64,000 bases of DNA, taken from the NCBI RefSeq assembly GCF_964656455.1, contig NC_135718.1, positions 128,999,093 to 129,063,092 of the forward strand, in the 5' to 3' direction. The position numbers and the translations under genes were made by a program. Below are positions 34,791 through 46,440 of this stretch, piece after piece; the first letter of the stretch is position 1; each line of letters starts with the position of its first letter. The notes under the pieces are model-generated. The model saw nothing but the letters and a program-made list of their open reading frames with translations. It had not been told where the DNA came from and did not search any database. Source of the stretch: Halichoerus grypus (lineage: Eukaryota; Chordata; Mammalia; Carnivora; Phocidae).

Positions 34791-34799
34791 TAAAAAGAG

Positions 34800-35380
34800 G
34801 TTTTCAGTGATTTTATCCAGTATTTTTAGTTGTCTTTAGTGAAAGGATCAATCAGTAAACTCCTCTGCTATACTTTAGAACCTGAAGCCCACCACTTTAA
34901 AAAAATTATTAGCAATAGTGAAGCTAGCTGAACAAATGTATGGATTTTTAGCAGCCACACAGAAGCAGTACAAACTGAATTAACACAGTTTACACAGAAG
35001 TACACCCCTGTGCACTTACGCTAGATGTGGGTCAGTTTTGAGAATATCAGTGAAGACCGTGAGGACAGGTGTTTAACAAAGGGAGCAGTGGAGTGTCCTT
35101 CAGTCCAGGCACGTGTCAACACAGACCCCAAGTATACATCGCTAGGGACAGTTTCAGGGGTAGTCTCAGTTGTTATATGAGAAGAAGGAAATGGAGCCAA
35201 ACATCGCCTAGAGTTAGACCACACAATAGGTGCATTTTCCAGTGCATTCTAAAATTCAAGGAGGAGTAAGTGCTCTTCGTGAGCGTAATTCACTTTCATT
35301 GTAAAAGTTCCCTGGAGATGAAGCCCCATTGATGGGGCTGATGTTCCATGATTTGGATCTATCCTCTAGTTTATGAAAAG
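34800..35380 (-). pseudogene. possible retropseudogene fragment, source gene not recognised
   Basis: On the minus strand, about 35,255-35,020 reads openly as ...NALENAPIVWSNSRRC..., ...TETTPETVPSDVYLGSVLT... up to a stop. Composition is more protein-like than neighbours, but I cannot name a family. It could belong with the segment at 36,180-36,490 as one decayed retrocopy split by a MIR and a SINEC. Equally it could be chance. Confidence 0.25.
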
Positions 35381-35384
35381 TGAT

Positions 35385-35610
35385 CAAGAGCACTGTGGTC
35401 AGACTGCCAGGGTCAGAGTCCAGGCTCCCCCACTTAAAAGGTTTTGCTTCTTAACCTCTCTGTGTCTCTGTTTTATTATCGTGAAATGAGAATAATTCTA
35501 GAAACCATCCCACAGATTTGTTGTGCAGTGTGTATGAATAAGTGCCCATAAGACACCAAGAATAGTGCCTGGAATATATAAGCACTCGATAGATGTTAAC
35601 TTTAAAAAGG
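35385..35610 (+). repeat. MIR SINE relic
   Basis: 'agagcactgtggtcagactg', 'cttcttaacctctctgtgtc', 'gtgcctggaatatataagca' in MIR order. Confidence 0.85.
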
Positions 35611-35744
35611 TAAAAAAAAAAAACAAAAAAAACCCCACAAAAAAAAACCCTCCAGAAACTTAAAACAAAACTCATACTTAGCAAAATCCAAGAATTTCTC
35701 CTAAAATGTGATGTCATGCCCATCAGATAGCACTGCACTTCTTT

Positions 35745-35947
35745 TTTTTTTTTTTTTTAAAGATTTTATTTATTTATTTGACAGAGAGAGACACAGCGAG
35801 AGAGGGAACACAAGCAGGGGGAGTGGGAGAGGGAGAAGCAGGCTTCCCGCTGAGCAGGGAGCCCGATGCGGGGCTCGATCCCAGGACCCGGGGATCATGA
35901 CCTGAGCCGAAGGCAGACGCTTAACGACTGAGCCACCCAGGTGCCCC
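35745..35947 (-). mobile_element. SINEC, minus, young copy
   Basis: Begins with a T-run and 'aaagattttatttatttatt' and ends 'gactgagccacccaggtgcc'. Duplication agcactgcacttcttt (35,729) / agcactgcatttcttt (35,948), one mismatch. Confidence 0.93.
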
Positions 35948-36179
35948 AGCACTGCATTTCTTTACCATTGGTGCTTTCACTGTACTCAGAGTAGTCAAGC
36001 AATAAGAAATTGGTCAGTGGTCAGTCACTTTGTCTGTGGTTCCAGCTTATGTTCAGTGTGAGCACTTCCTCCATCTAATACATCACCAGGGTTTTACTTT
36101 CAAGATGAGAGTGTTTACAGGTCTTGTCACATCAGTAACACGTGAGCTGCCTGAGGTCTGATGAGTTGCGTCCTTCAAA

Positions 36180-36490
36180 GCCTTTTAATTCCCTGTGGTG
36201 GGAAAGCAGTTCAGTAAATCTTTCCGACAAGTTTCCATGATGTCATCACCCAAGAGCATCAACATAAACAATGTCTCCACACTCTGCTTCATCTTCTTCC
36301 AAACTTCCAATAAACCAACAAAAGCCCACAAAGAAAGAAAATTCACAGTTTTGGTGACTTGCTCCATGGAATCATGCAGTGAATGTGATTTTTGCAAAGC
36401 ACAAGGTCCATACTCCTCAAACAAATGATGCCATGCAAACTCCTTTCAATGGGACTAAACTGCTGAGCCCCTTCTGCCGCCATCTTTTCT
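36180..36490 (-). pseudogene. retropseudogene-like segment starting MAAEGAQQ, gene not recognised
   Basis: On the minus strand ATGGCGGCAGAAGGGGCTCAG begins at 36,483, a Kozak-like 5' end typical of mRNA copies (aagATGGCGG). After 18 codons the plausible frame shifts. A 79-codon open stretch (36,424-36,185) then reads FEEYGPCALQKSHSLHDSME... to ...CRKDLLNCFPTTGN before a stop. No introns or A-tail could be identified. I do not recognise the protein. The shift and lack of continuation argue for a dead retrocopy rather than a gene. Confidence 0.35.
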
Positions 36491-37190
36491 TTTGTTTGTT
36501 TGCCTAGCTATCTGTAGTGAGCTCTGTTTTTGCATGTTTATAGCCACACTCTTTTTAACAACCTCTTCTTGGGAGGTTGAGGTCTGGTTTCGTCATAAGT
36601 CTCTGGTGGACTGCCTTTTGGGACCGGGGGGCAAAGTCTTTCCCTGGTCTCATGGAAAAAGTCTAGCCTGCTAAGCGTGAATCTTGTTTTCAGTTTCCGC
36701 ACTTTTCGCTTGTTTTCTTTAAGTTAGCATTTGTTGGGCACTTACTCTGTGCCAGGAACTATTCTAGATGCTTTCCATGTGATTCATTCAACTGGAAAGG
36801 CAAGAAGCAGCCTAAGCCACATTTGGCTCTTCTCAATGGGGTAGGAGCAAAGCAAGAGTGAGAGGTCCAAGTCACAGCCATCATCTGCCTGCAGACACCC
36901 CCTGGCCCTGCACTTCCTGACACAGTTGAAGGCTCTACTGTCCAGCCAACATCTGAGGTGGGGACCTCAAAGGACCTCCCTCCCTTCCCACATCCCATCC
37001 GCTCCTGGCCCCTCATGGTCTCTCCCTCACTGGCTTACCTCTACTGCATCACTTTTCACATCGATCTGGAACCATCTCTCTCCCTGTCCATCTTCCCCTC
37101 TGAGGACAGAGACTGTCTTCCATCTCTGAATGCTCAATGCCATAGCAGATTCTCAAAAGATGTTCATTGCATAAATGAATAATGTCCTTT
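36491..37190 (+). repeat. MIR fragment and L2 LINE 3'-end relic
   Basis: A reverse MIR piece ('tgttgggcacttactctgtg', 36,731) is followed from about 36,890 by L2 3'-end phrases ('gaggacagagactgtcttcc', 'gatgttcattgcataaatga'). Confidence 0.6.
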
Positions 37191-38100
37191 CATTTCTACA
37201 TAAGAATTTCTTGAGTTAATCCCTCTGTCCCCGTCCCATTAACTGCCCCAGTTGAGGCTCCTGCTCTTTCCCATCAGAACTCTTAAAGTCACCTCCTAAC
37301 TGATGTTCCTTCTCTCCACTTAGGCTTATTCCCGCCCACTTTCCTCATCCTCTCAAGGGACATCTGTCCAAGGCGCAACTTAGAGTGTGCTGTTGTTCTG
37401 ATTAAACACTGCAGTGCTTCTCTTTGACCTTGAATAATTCAAGGTCTCATCACATGCCTCTGTTTCTCCTGAGCCCTATAGTTAGCCAGGCTAAATGGTA
37501 GTGTATGTGCAGTGGGTGTGTGTGTGTTTAGGTTTCCTTGCCTTTGCACATGTGACTTCCACCTGGGAGGCTACCCCCTTTTCTTTACCTGCCAATCTCC
37601 TGCCATCCTTTGAGAGCCAGCTTGTGAGGACTTCTGGGACTCTAGAGCCTCCAGCTTCACAGAATTAGATCTCTGGTTGAGCATTTGTTGATTGTCATTA
37701 CTTACGTATCTATGCCCCCCTCTCTCCCTACCTGCTAAGCTCGAGTCCCTTAGAATCCTGAGCTTGGGATTCCTAACTCCTTGGTAAGCTTTAAAAAATA
37801 CTGGAGGGCAGCAGGGGGGAGGTGTACATCTGTGTGCAGTGAAAACTGCTTTCAGCCCAAAGACCCTGGAGGAAGAGCCCGAGTCGACACTGTGGCTGAC
37901 ATGGCTGCTAAAGATGGTCCAACCCCCAGAACACGGGCTTTTACTCCAGCCTCCCTGCCTCATCTCTCCGTCCATGCGCTCCTCCCTCCCTCTCTTCTTC
38001 TTTTCTTTTATTCATTTTCCTTCCCTTCCTTCTGCCTGTTGCTATTTAGCATTAATCATATATTGCACAAAACAATATTATAGCAATGATAATGGAAATA
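37191..38100. other. intergenic, nothing recognised
   Basis: Possible further old L2 sequence near 37,200-37,640, too diverged to be sure. No gene. Confidence 0.35.
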
Positions 38101-38430
38101 AGTGATAATAATAGTGTACCCACAATTCTGCCTCCACAACAAATCCGATTGTTTTCATTTGTTTAGATTCCCTTCCCATCTTTGTATGCCCACATCATTT
38201 TGCAGAGTTGTAATCATAATGCAGTTTTAATTTTGTAGTCTACTTTTTAACTTAATATCAGAAGCATTTTCCATGCTCCTACAGAGTCTTCATAATTATT
38301 GTTTTAATGGCTGCATAATATTCCGTAGAATAGATACGCCAAGTTTTACTTAACTGTTTCCTTTCTGCTGGACGGTTCCAGTTTTTCCCTGTTGCAGAGC
38401 GTGCCGTAATACACAGGATCTTTTACAAAA
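38101..38430 (-). repeat. LINE-type 3'-end relic
   Basis: 'gcattttccatgctcctaca' and 'ttaatggctgcataatattc' are widespread antisense LINE 3'-end phrases. Confidence 0.55.
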
Positions 38431-38872
38431 TTCTTTTCCTTGTTCCTCCCTGTTCACTTTTCTTCACTTTCTCCTCTCTTCACTCTCTCCCATGTCTCCT
38501 TCTACCTCCTTGACCACAGCTGTCTCCTAGAACAGTAATTTGCCCCCAAGTGGATATGGAAATCATCTTACCAGAACCCAGGATTTGGGGGAAAAAATTA
38601 CTACAAATTGGTTATAAAATGCTCCCAAGGTCACTTTTGCTATTTTTGTACCCTTAAAACTGTAAATGGTAAACCTTCTTGCCCACAAGGGGTAGGAACA
38701 TAGGATTAGGCAGGACTATGAGAGAAGGCTCAAGCCTATGACAGGGACACAATGTTTGTAATGGAAGAAAAAGAGAGATGACCTGAATGTCTATTGATAG
38801 GGAAATAGCTAAATAAACCATGATATGTCCATGCTCAGAATATTATGTATCATTTAAAGAGATTGTTGTGGG

Positions 38873-39061
38873 GATGCCTGGGTGGCTCAGTTGGGTAAGC
38901 GTCTGCCTTCGGCTCAGGTCATGATCCCAGTGTCCTGGGATCGAGTCCCACATTTGGCTCCTTGCTCAGCGGGGAGCCTGCTTCTCCCTCTGCCTTCTGC
39001 TCCCCCTCCTTGTGCACTCTCACACACTCTCTCTCAATAAATAAATAAAATCTAAAAAATA
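38873..39061 (+). mobile_element. SINEC insertion
   Basis: 'ggggatgcctgggtggctca' through 'aataaataaataaaatct'. Duplication aaagagattgttgtgg / aaagatattgttgtag. Confidence 0.92.
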
Positions 39062-40400
39062 TAAAGATATTGTTGTAGACCTGTATGTACCAACTTAGGT
39101 AGATAAGCCTTTTTTTTTTTTTAGTGAATTTAGTTGCAGAATATTTGTAGTTACAATTTATATAAAAAAATAACAGCAAAACCCAAACCCACATGATAGT
39201 ACCTTATATTTTCTATGGATATATACAGACATGCTGGTAACAGTGATCACCTCTCTGTTTAGGAGAAAAGGTGTGGATTTGGGGGACCGATCAAAGGGAA
39301 TCGGAGCCTGAACTGCAGTGGTTTCATTTTTGTTTTAATCAAGGAAAATGTATTCACATATTGCTTGTATAACAAAAAAATTAATTAAATGAATGTCGCC
39401 ACCGCTGTGTCTTTCTGTTTGCATTGTACACTGACCAGCCCGGATTCAGGCGCTGTCCGGGAAGAAATGGAACGTGATAAGAGTATGCTGTTAAATATGC
39501 AAATGTCCTTTTGGGAAGAGTGGGCTTTTTGCTCACCTCCCCCCCCACATTGGTATGTAGGTTGTTTCAGACAGTACTGGTGGGCCCAGGGTGGGGAAGC
39601 TCTCCCAAGAGATGAGGATGCCCCTGACTCAGTCCTTGCCTCTCAGCCAGTCCTCCCCACCCCCATCCCAGCAGGTGGAAGCTGAGGGTTTTGAAGTGTA
39701 GTCTCTTGCACTGAATCCTGGATGGAGGACGACAGATGGGGCCACACAGCCTTGCTGCTCAGACCGAGGGGAACAGGTGGAGGCTTTGGGGCCAGAGTGT
39801 GAATGCTGGCGATTCATGAGTGGTGCAGGCAGGCGGAGTGCCCAGCTCCAGGCTGGGGACAGCTGGGCGGCACGTGGGCGGGAGAGGGAGCAGGGGTATG
39901 GGGGTGGGCTGGGGTGGGTGGGTTCCGCCACGCAGAGGAGGCATGAGAGGGCAGGGGTTAAGGGAGGGAAAGGGGGAGAATTCCTCCTGCCCACCCGGGA
40001 GGGAGGGAGGTCAGAGGTCCCAGGCTGACCTGAAAGGCTTAGGGAGCAGCAGGATGAGTGGACATGGTGAGGGAGGAGAGTGTTCCTTTTCTGCCCCTTT
40101 ACCCTCCTCCCCCATCCCCAGCTGTCCTCTACCTAGCCCTAAACCCGAGGCATTTGGACCATTCCAGCAGCTGTGCCAGGCCTTTGGCTGGGTCAGGGCC
40201 GGGGCGGGGGAGGAAAGCAGTTGCCCCGCCCGCCCCTTGCAGACAAGGGATAGAAGCACGAGGAGGTGACCAGGTTGGGAAGTCACGAACACATGACAGG
40301 ACAGTCCATGCTTTTCTGCCCAGAACTGCCATCTGCCTACGGCACACCTCACCCCATTTCTCTTTAGTTAAGTGAAAGAGTAGGAAAGGTAAGAGAACTG
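39062..40400. other. intergenic, nothing coding; scattered regulatory-type motifs
   Basis: An octamer ATGCAAAT lies at 39,497-39,504. A TEAD-type CATTCC (40,160-40,165) stands 2 bases from E-box CAGCTG (40,168-40,173). From about 39,730 to 40,250 the sequence is GC-rich and open in many overlapping frames, with no domain visible. Confidence 0.4.
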
Positions 40401-40404
40401 TGAA

Positions 40405-40640
40405 TATAGTGATGATTATTAGTAACATTTACAGAACACTTACTGTATGCACAGGGCTTTTGATTTTGTAATTTATCACTGTACCCTTCCAACAGCCCGC
40501 TGTGAAAGTACCGTAACTTCCATTTTTACAGGTGAGAAAACTGAGGCTTCTTGGTTAAGTAATGTGCTCAAAGTCAGACACTTTGACTTTGAAGGGACAG
40601 AAGTAAGATCTGATGTCAAATTTGCTTGACACAAGAGACC
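40405..40640 (-). repeat. MIR SINE relic
   Basis: 'acagaacacttactgtatgc' and 'tttacaggtgagaaaactga' in reverse MIR order. Confidence 0.85.
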
Positions 40641-41024
40641 AGACTCATAACCTTTGAGGAGGACTGAATGAACAAATTGCTCAGCTGAGAGCCAGCAGTC
40701 CCCCTTTCCAGAAGGAGCAAGAGGTGGATGGGCCTAAGTGAGCCTTTTTCATTGTCAGAACTGAGAGCAGTCAGATGAGGTAGGGTGGAAGGTAAAGGAA
40801 GCTAGAAAATCCTTTTCTATGGAGTTTTTTTCCAAATAGGAGCAATCCCATCCCTTTGGGCTGGTTTAGGAGACTTGGCCTGGAAAAAAGGGAACCCAGC
40901 ACTTTGGGTTGAGCATCAGGAGATAGGAGTCTCTCCATTCCCTCTGGGTGGGCAGGTTTGCTGGCATTCCTAGACCCCAGCCCCCCTTGGTCTTACAGCT
41001 TTCCGTATGGGCAAGACAAAGACA

Positions 41025-41370
41025 AAGACTCCGGGGGTCGGGGGGGGGGGGGCTGGGGGGTGGTGCAGGGACTTCGTCTCCCTCTGGCCTGGTGCACTCT
41101 GCCGGTGGAACATCTCACCTGACGCCTGGCGCAGTGCACCTGCGAGTCGCCCTACCCCTGACCCCAGATATGGCTCCTTCTCCCAGCCTCAGGAATCCCG
41201 CCCAGAGCGGGCTGGGGTTGGGAGCGGGAGCTGCGGGAGTGGGGGCCGGCCCTGGCCAGCTCCTCGCCCCAGGCCCAGACTTCCGTCCGGCCAGCAGGGG
41301 GAGCCCGAGGCCCAGGCAACGGCCCTGAGCGGGGCGGCTTCTTCTGGCTCCGGTTGCTATGGGTCCGCAG
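41025..41370. promoter_or_regulatory. GC-rich patch with long G-run and CTCF-like motif
   Basis: A G-rich stretch from about 41,034 to 41,063 contains a run of 12 or more G flanked by further G-runs, a strong quadruplex pattern. Downstream, sequence is CpG-bearing to about 41,370. CCAGCAGGGGGAGC at 41,291-41,304 closely resembles the CTCF core. Open frames on both strands across this patch are composition-driven. No transcript evidence can be read from sequence. Confidence 0.4.
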
Positions 41371-41379
41371 ATCCACACA

Positions 41380-41560
41380 CCACCCTAGCCTCAGTTTCCT
41401 GGTCTGAGAAATGGGAAAATAATTATACTTACTCATCAGCAATGCTATCAGAGTTAAATGAGTTCTAGACAATAAACCATTGCTAGACTTTCTTCTTGTT
41501 CTCTTGTACTATGTTATTCTGCTCATTCAGCATTCAATAAATGTTTCTTGAACTCTCCTA
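41380..41560 (+). repeat. MIR SINE relic
   Basis: 'cctcagtttcctggtctgag' and 'gagttaaatgagttctagac', ending 'attcaataaatgtttcttga'. Confidence 0.75.
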
Positions 41561-42555
41561 GGCACTAGAAACCCATTTTTAGTCCTGGATGAAGCCTGTC
41601 TAACTTGTGGGCCATGGACAGTGGTAAAAATGGAAAAGCTTGGCAACTGGAGGGCTCCTCTGTGCCTCCCAAGCCCCTGACCAGATAGAGTGGGTGGCTC
41701 TTGGGGGTAGGTGGACACGTCCAGCAAGCTCCTGTTTATTCCTCTGGCCTGGAATTTGGGACTTTAGGGTGGGCCCGCAGAGGAGGCAGGGAGCCCAGGC
41801 CACAGCCCACCTCTCCCCCTGACTTTAGGAAAATGCACTTAGTGCAAAGACCTTTCACACCCCAGGGCTCTCTGGTGACAGGGACTTGGGCTCAGGGCAG
41901 AGGGGCAAGGCAAATGTGAACGGAGTAATCCCCGACTAGCATTTAGAGTTCTGCTTAAAATCAGGGTAAGACTGGAGCTGAGAGAATGGGCTGAAGCCAG
42001 AAGCTGTGGCCAAGCCTGAGATTTTTCAAAGGTCTCTTGTCTGTTCTTTTCCCAGGAATGTGGCCCCGTTTGGATGCTGCAGTGTGATGGAGTCGTTGCC
42101 TAGTGGTTGGGCTCCTGGCTCCCATCCCTGCTGGGCGGGTCTTCCATCAGACCATCACAGTGGAAGCCTGTGTGTGTGGCTGGCTTTCCACCTCGCTCCT
42201 TCCAAGAAGCCTCAGCTTCAGCCGGCAACCCCCCACCCCTGGACGCAGTCCCCAAAGCACCTGATGAGGAATTCAGCGTGACAAGGTGACTGTTCACACT
42301 GGTTATACTGCTTTTCAAATTCCGGATGTTTTGTTCCCTTGGGTGGACCGCAGACTGAGAGGGGCTCGTCGTGATGTGTTGCAAAGAACCTGGACCAGGA
42401 ATGGGAGGCCTGAGCTCATGTTTCAGTACCAGCCTTTGGTGGTCCCAGGCCTCCCTCCGAGCCTCTGTGTTCTGCACCAGACAGCAGGACAATACCTCGG
42501 ATAGATGAGACAAAGGTCCAGGCATGTGGTCCGGCCCCTCCTTCTGTCTGCATCT
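41561..42555. other. intergenic, nothing recognised
   Basis: Ordinary sequence. The 193-codon minus frame at 42,100-42,681 runs into the L1 fragment and is not a gene. Confidence 0.4.
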
Positions 42556-43085
42556 CCCCAAAACAAGTGAGAACACATGTTCACACAAAAACTCATACAC
42601 GAATTTCACAGCAGCCTTATTTGTAATAGCCTCAAAGTGGACACCACCCAAATGTCCATCAACTGATGAGTGGATCAACACAGTGTGGTACAGACGCTCG
42701 CTGGACTATTACGCAGTCCTCAAAAGGACACATGTAGTATACAGGGGAACTCGGAAGACATTATGCCAAGTGAAAGAAGCCAGCCACAAAGGACCACACG
42801 TTGGATGGTTCCGTTCATATGGAGGCTCCAGAACAGGAAACCCCATGGAGACAGCAAGCAGATTAGTAACTGCCTGGGTCTGAGTAAGAGAGGATAGGGG
42901 TCAGGCAGTGACCGCTAATGGGTGCAAGGTTTTTTTGGAAGGTGATGGAAATGTTCTCAAATTAAATGATGGTGATGGCAGCACAATTCTGTAATTATGC
43001 TGAAACATCGTTGAGTTGTACACTTTAAGTGGGTGCACTTTATGATAGGTAAGTTACACATCCATAAAGCTGTTTAAAAAATGCA
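42556..43085 (+). repeat. L1 LINE 3'-end fragment, sense
   Basis: 'cccaaatgtccatcaactga', 'gccaagtgaaagaagccagc', 'gagttgtacactttaagtgg' and 'cataaagctgtttaaaa' are the L1 3' end in order. Confidence 0.92.
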
Positions 43086-43915
43086 ACTGGGTGTTCTGAA
43101 TTTAATCTAGAAACTCTTCTTCTGCCCCTCCTTCCCTCTTTCCCCCAATCCTCATGGCCCTCTTCTCCCTCTCTGAACATACAGAAGGTAATGGGCATAC
43201 TTCTCTTTCTTGAGGGGCAAGGCACTGTTGGATGTTGGGAAGGGATAGGAAGCATTAGGGAGTCTGGATGCCACCCTGCCTAACCTACAACGGAAGCCAC
43301 AGGAGCTCCCCTGCCTTGATTTCCCCTTCTGCCCACTGTGAGGAGAGGAAGCAGGGGCTACGTGCCCTTGCATTCCTGAGATGGTGTCTGGGGAGGCCAG
43401 GAAGGTGGGGAGAATGGCGGGAGGGGGTGGGCTGTGCAGGGAGCTCTAATGAGTCTGTTACGTGGTGGAGCTGACTCGGGAATCTTCCAGGCAGTGTTGG
43501 GGTGCCAGGTGGACTGCACAGAGGTACTTCTTTGGCTGCAATCAGGGCCAGAGAAGCCAAGAAATCCATGGCTGGCGCCCTGTGGGCTGGGGTCAGGGGT
43601 GGAGCCAGGCCATGGGCTGCCAGATGAGGGGTTGCTGGTGCCTAGAGAAGGCTAATTCTTTAATCGGTGTGCAATGTGGCAGGGCAAACTGCTGGCCATG
43701 TGTCTGGTGGGGGCGGTGGGGGGGGGATGGGGAGTGGGGGAGAGACAGGCTGGGGCAGGAGGCCCAGGGGCCTGCCCTTAAGACTCAGTGGGGGCGGGAG
43801 GAGAGGCGCTTGGAGATGGTGGAAGCTAGTACCTCCAGGTCTGTGAGCATCCAGAGCTCTGTGCCCAGCCAGCTGTCATCAACCGCTTAGGATCCTTGAC
43901 AAGTGGGGTCTGTTC
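43086..43915. other. intergenic, G-rich, nothing coding
   Basis: G-rich stretch 43,707-43,745 (ggtgggggcggtgggggggg) has quadruplex potential. No gene seen. Confidence 0.4.
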
Positions 43916-43919
43916 TCAG

Positions 43920-45420
43920 TTTCTCTTCCCTCTGATTCATCTCTTCTTTGCCCCTGCTTCACTCCCTCAGGCTATGAGCATGCTCAGATCTCCCCGCCTA
44001 AAACCAACCTCTTTTTGACCCCACTCTCCTGCAGCTAACAGTCCATCTTTTATTCTCTTCCCTGCCAAGCTCTTTCAAAGCCTTGTCTGCACCCGTGACC
44101 CCCCCTTTCCCTACCTGCTCCAGCGTTTAACTCTGGAGATGGTGCTTCTACCCCCGCTCCTCCCCCTTCTTGTCACCAAATCCTACCACTTCCCCCTCAG
44201 ATCCTTCACTGCTGCTCTCCAGGCTTGAACCACTCAGCACCCTTCTTCCTGAAACACCTGCTAGCCTGCCAACCCCCCACCCCGGGCTGTTCTTCCCGGT
44301 GCCGTGGGCAGAGCCGGCTTCATTCCAATTTTTCTTGCATGCTCCCTCCGAGTGATCTCTTCTCCCCCAGAGCTTTGACTGCCACCTTGATTGAGATGAC
44401 CCAGCTGGAGCTCTGACTGTCTCCTGGGCCATTTCCACAAGCCTGCTGGCCCTTGCGCCTGGATGTCCCCTTAGGCCGATCCCACCCAACCTGTCCTCCT
44501 GCCCCCAGCCCCTGAAAGTTGCCTCTCCTGCTTCGTGTCCATCTCACAGTTGCCAGCATTCCCCAGGAGCCCCAGCTAGAAATCCAAGTCATCGCCTCTC
44601 CATCCTCCCTGGCTGCTCTGCGTGACGGGCCCAGGAGGCTGGGAGTCCCATGTGACGTCTCTCTCGTCCATTTTCTCGGTTCCCACAGCTTCCTCTTATG
44701 TTTGCCTTTTAATCTTCTTTGGCCAAGACAGGTCTTCCTGTTTTACCTCTCCCTCCTCCAGTCCACTCTGCACAGGGTCACAGAATGGTCTTTCCAAAGC
44801 ATCCTTCAGATCCTTCCGCCTCCTGCTCAAAAATGCTCAGAGGCTTCCCATCACTAATATCTGTCTAGTGATTTACAACCTGAAAAGCACTTTCGCACAA
44901 ATAAAGCAGGTAACGTAATTATTCCTCTTTTATGGAAAAAAGGACTGAGGCTCAGAGGGACGCGGTGAGTGGTTGGGGTTCACCCAGTGCTAGAGGGGTG
45001 AGCCGGAGCTGGGGCTGAGGCCTTCTGGATTCAACTGGGTGCATGGCCCATGCGAGTCTTCTCAGCCTCCCCTGGGAGGCCACCAGCTGTCACCCTGTTG
45101 CCCAGCCTGAGGTCAGCGCCCTAGCCAAGGCCCTGATCTTGCCCAGAAACCCCTCCTCCATGCCATCAGAACTTCTCCACAAACACAGAGCATCTTGCTC
45201 CTTCTCCAAGGCCCCCAGGCCGGCCAGCCCAGTGAGCTCTCTGCCTTCTCTGTGGCAGCTGGAACGTACCCCCTGGAGCTCTAGCTAATTCTAAGCAGGC
45301 TTGACGCTAGCCCGGTCCTCTGGGTGCCACACTCTGAGCTCTTATATCACCTAGGAACAGTGCCATCTTCATCGTAGGTCCCTAATAAATACTAGTTGAG
45401 CAAGCCAATGAATGGATGAG
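43920..45420 (+). repeat. L2 LINE fragments, sense
   Basis: 'ctctttcaaagccttgtctg' (44,068), 'cagaatggtctttccaaagc' (44,781), 'cctgctcaaaaatgctcaga' (44,821) and the end 'cctaataaatactagttgag' (45,381) are in L2 order. A MIR-like piece interrupts at about 44,865-45,010. No intact reverse transcriptase frame remains. Confidence 0.65.
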
Positions 45421-46440
45421 GTTGCTGGAGATTCTCTTCTCCAAGAACCCCTTCCAGACCAATGGGTTCAGTGATTCCAATAACCCCCTGACCCTCCTTC
45501 CAGGAGTAAAACACACCACATCTGGATCAGTCTCAGCTCCGCCAGTTGGCTTCCCTTTAACCTCTCTGGGCTTCAGTTGACAATGGCTTTGCTGCCCGCC
45601 AGGTGCGTGGTGAACATTAAAGGGGATGCTCTATGTGGGACATAACGTATGTCTTTCTGAACATTCAATTGCTGTGTACCTGGCACGCTTTTATTATCGT
45701 GGAAGTGTGCATCCACTCGAGGCCGGCTCTGTCTGCGTGTGCTAGCAGCCTCCCTCCCTCCCCTCTGAGCTGGGGAAGCTGTGAACGCCAGCTGGGGTTT
45801 AAAGGGCTGGTGTTCAAGGGGTTCCCCGAGGGATCCATGGGGCCAGGGCCCAGAGCGTGGCTCATTTCTGGGTGTCACCAGGCTCTTCCCCATTTCGTGG
45901 GTGAGTTTGACCAAATTTACGGCCTCTCTGGGTCTTGGTTTCCTTATCTATACAACAAACACGTTGAGTAGAACTTCAGATTTTCAAGTTTTTTAAAGCC
46001 ACAGAGCTCATAAAATCTTTATATTCAAATAAAATCTCACACCAGGAACCCACATGTGAGATCAGTTAGAGCAGAGGTGCTCTAGCTAAAGCAGGGGTGG
46101 CTTTGTGAGCATCCAAGACCTGACCCTCCTTCCCAGCCTCGGAGGTCCTGAGGCCCTCTGCCAAGCCGTGAAGGGTCCTCAGCTCCCAGTGCTACCTGCC
46201 CACCCCACCCCACTGGTGAGAGGGCTGCCAGCCACCCTTCCAGCCCCGGCATTTTTACCTCTTTTTCATCCCTGCTGAAATTCAACAAGACTGCTGGGAG
46301 GGAAGGGAAGACCGAGGTTAGAAAGACATCCTGATCCTCACAAGAAGGGTGTGTATTCTTCAAGCCGATGCTCCCCACCTGATCGGAGCTCTTTCTGGAA
46401 ACTATGGGGGAGACTCGGTTTTCTTAGCTCTCTAATCCCA
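45421..46440. other. intergenic, faint MIR-like pieces
   Basis: 'gaacattaaaggggatgctc' and 'tttgaccaaatttacggcct' lie in MIR-like contexts, too diverged for exact limits. No gene. Confidence 0.3.
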
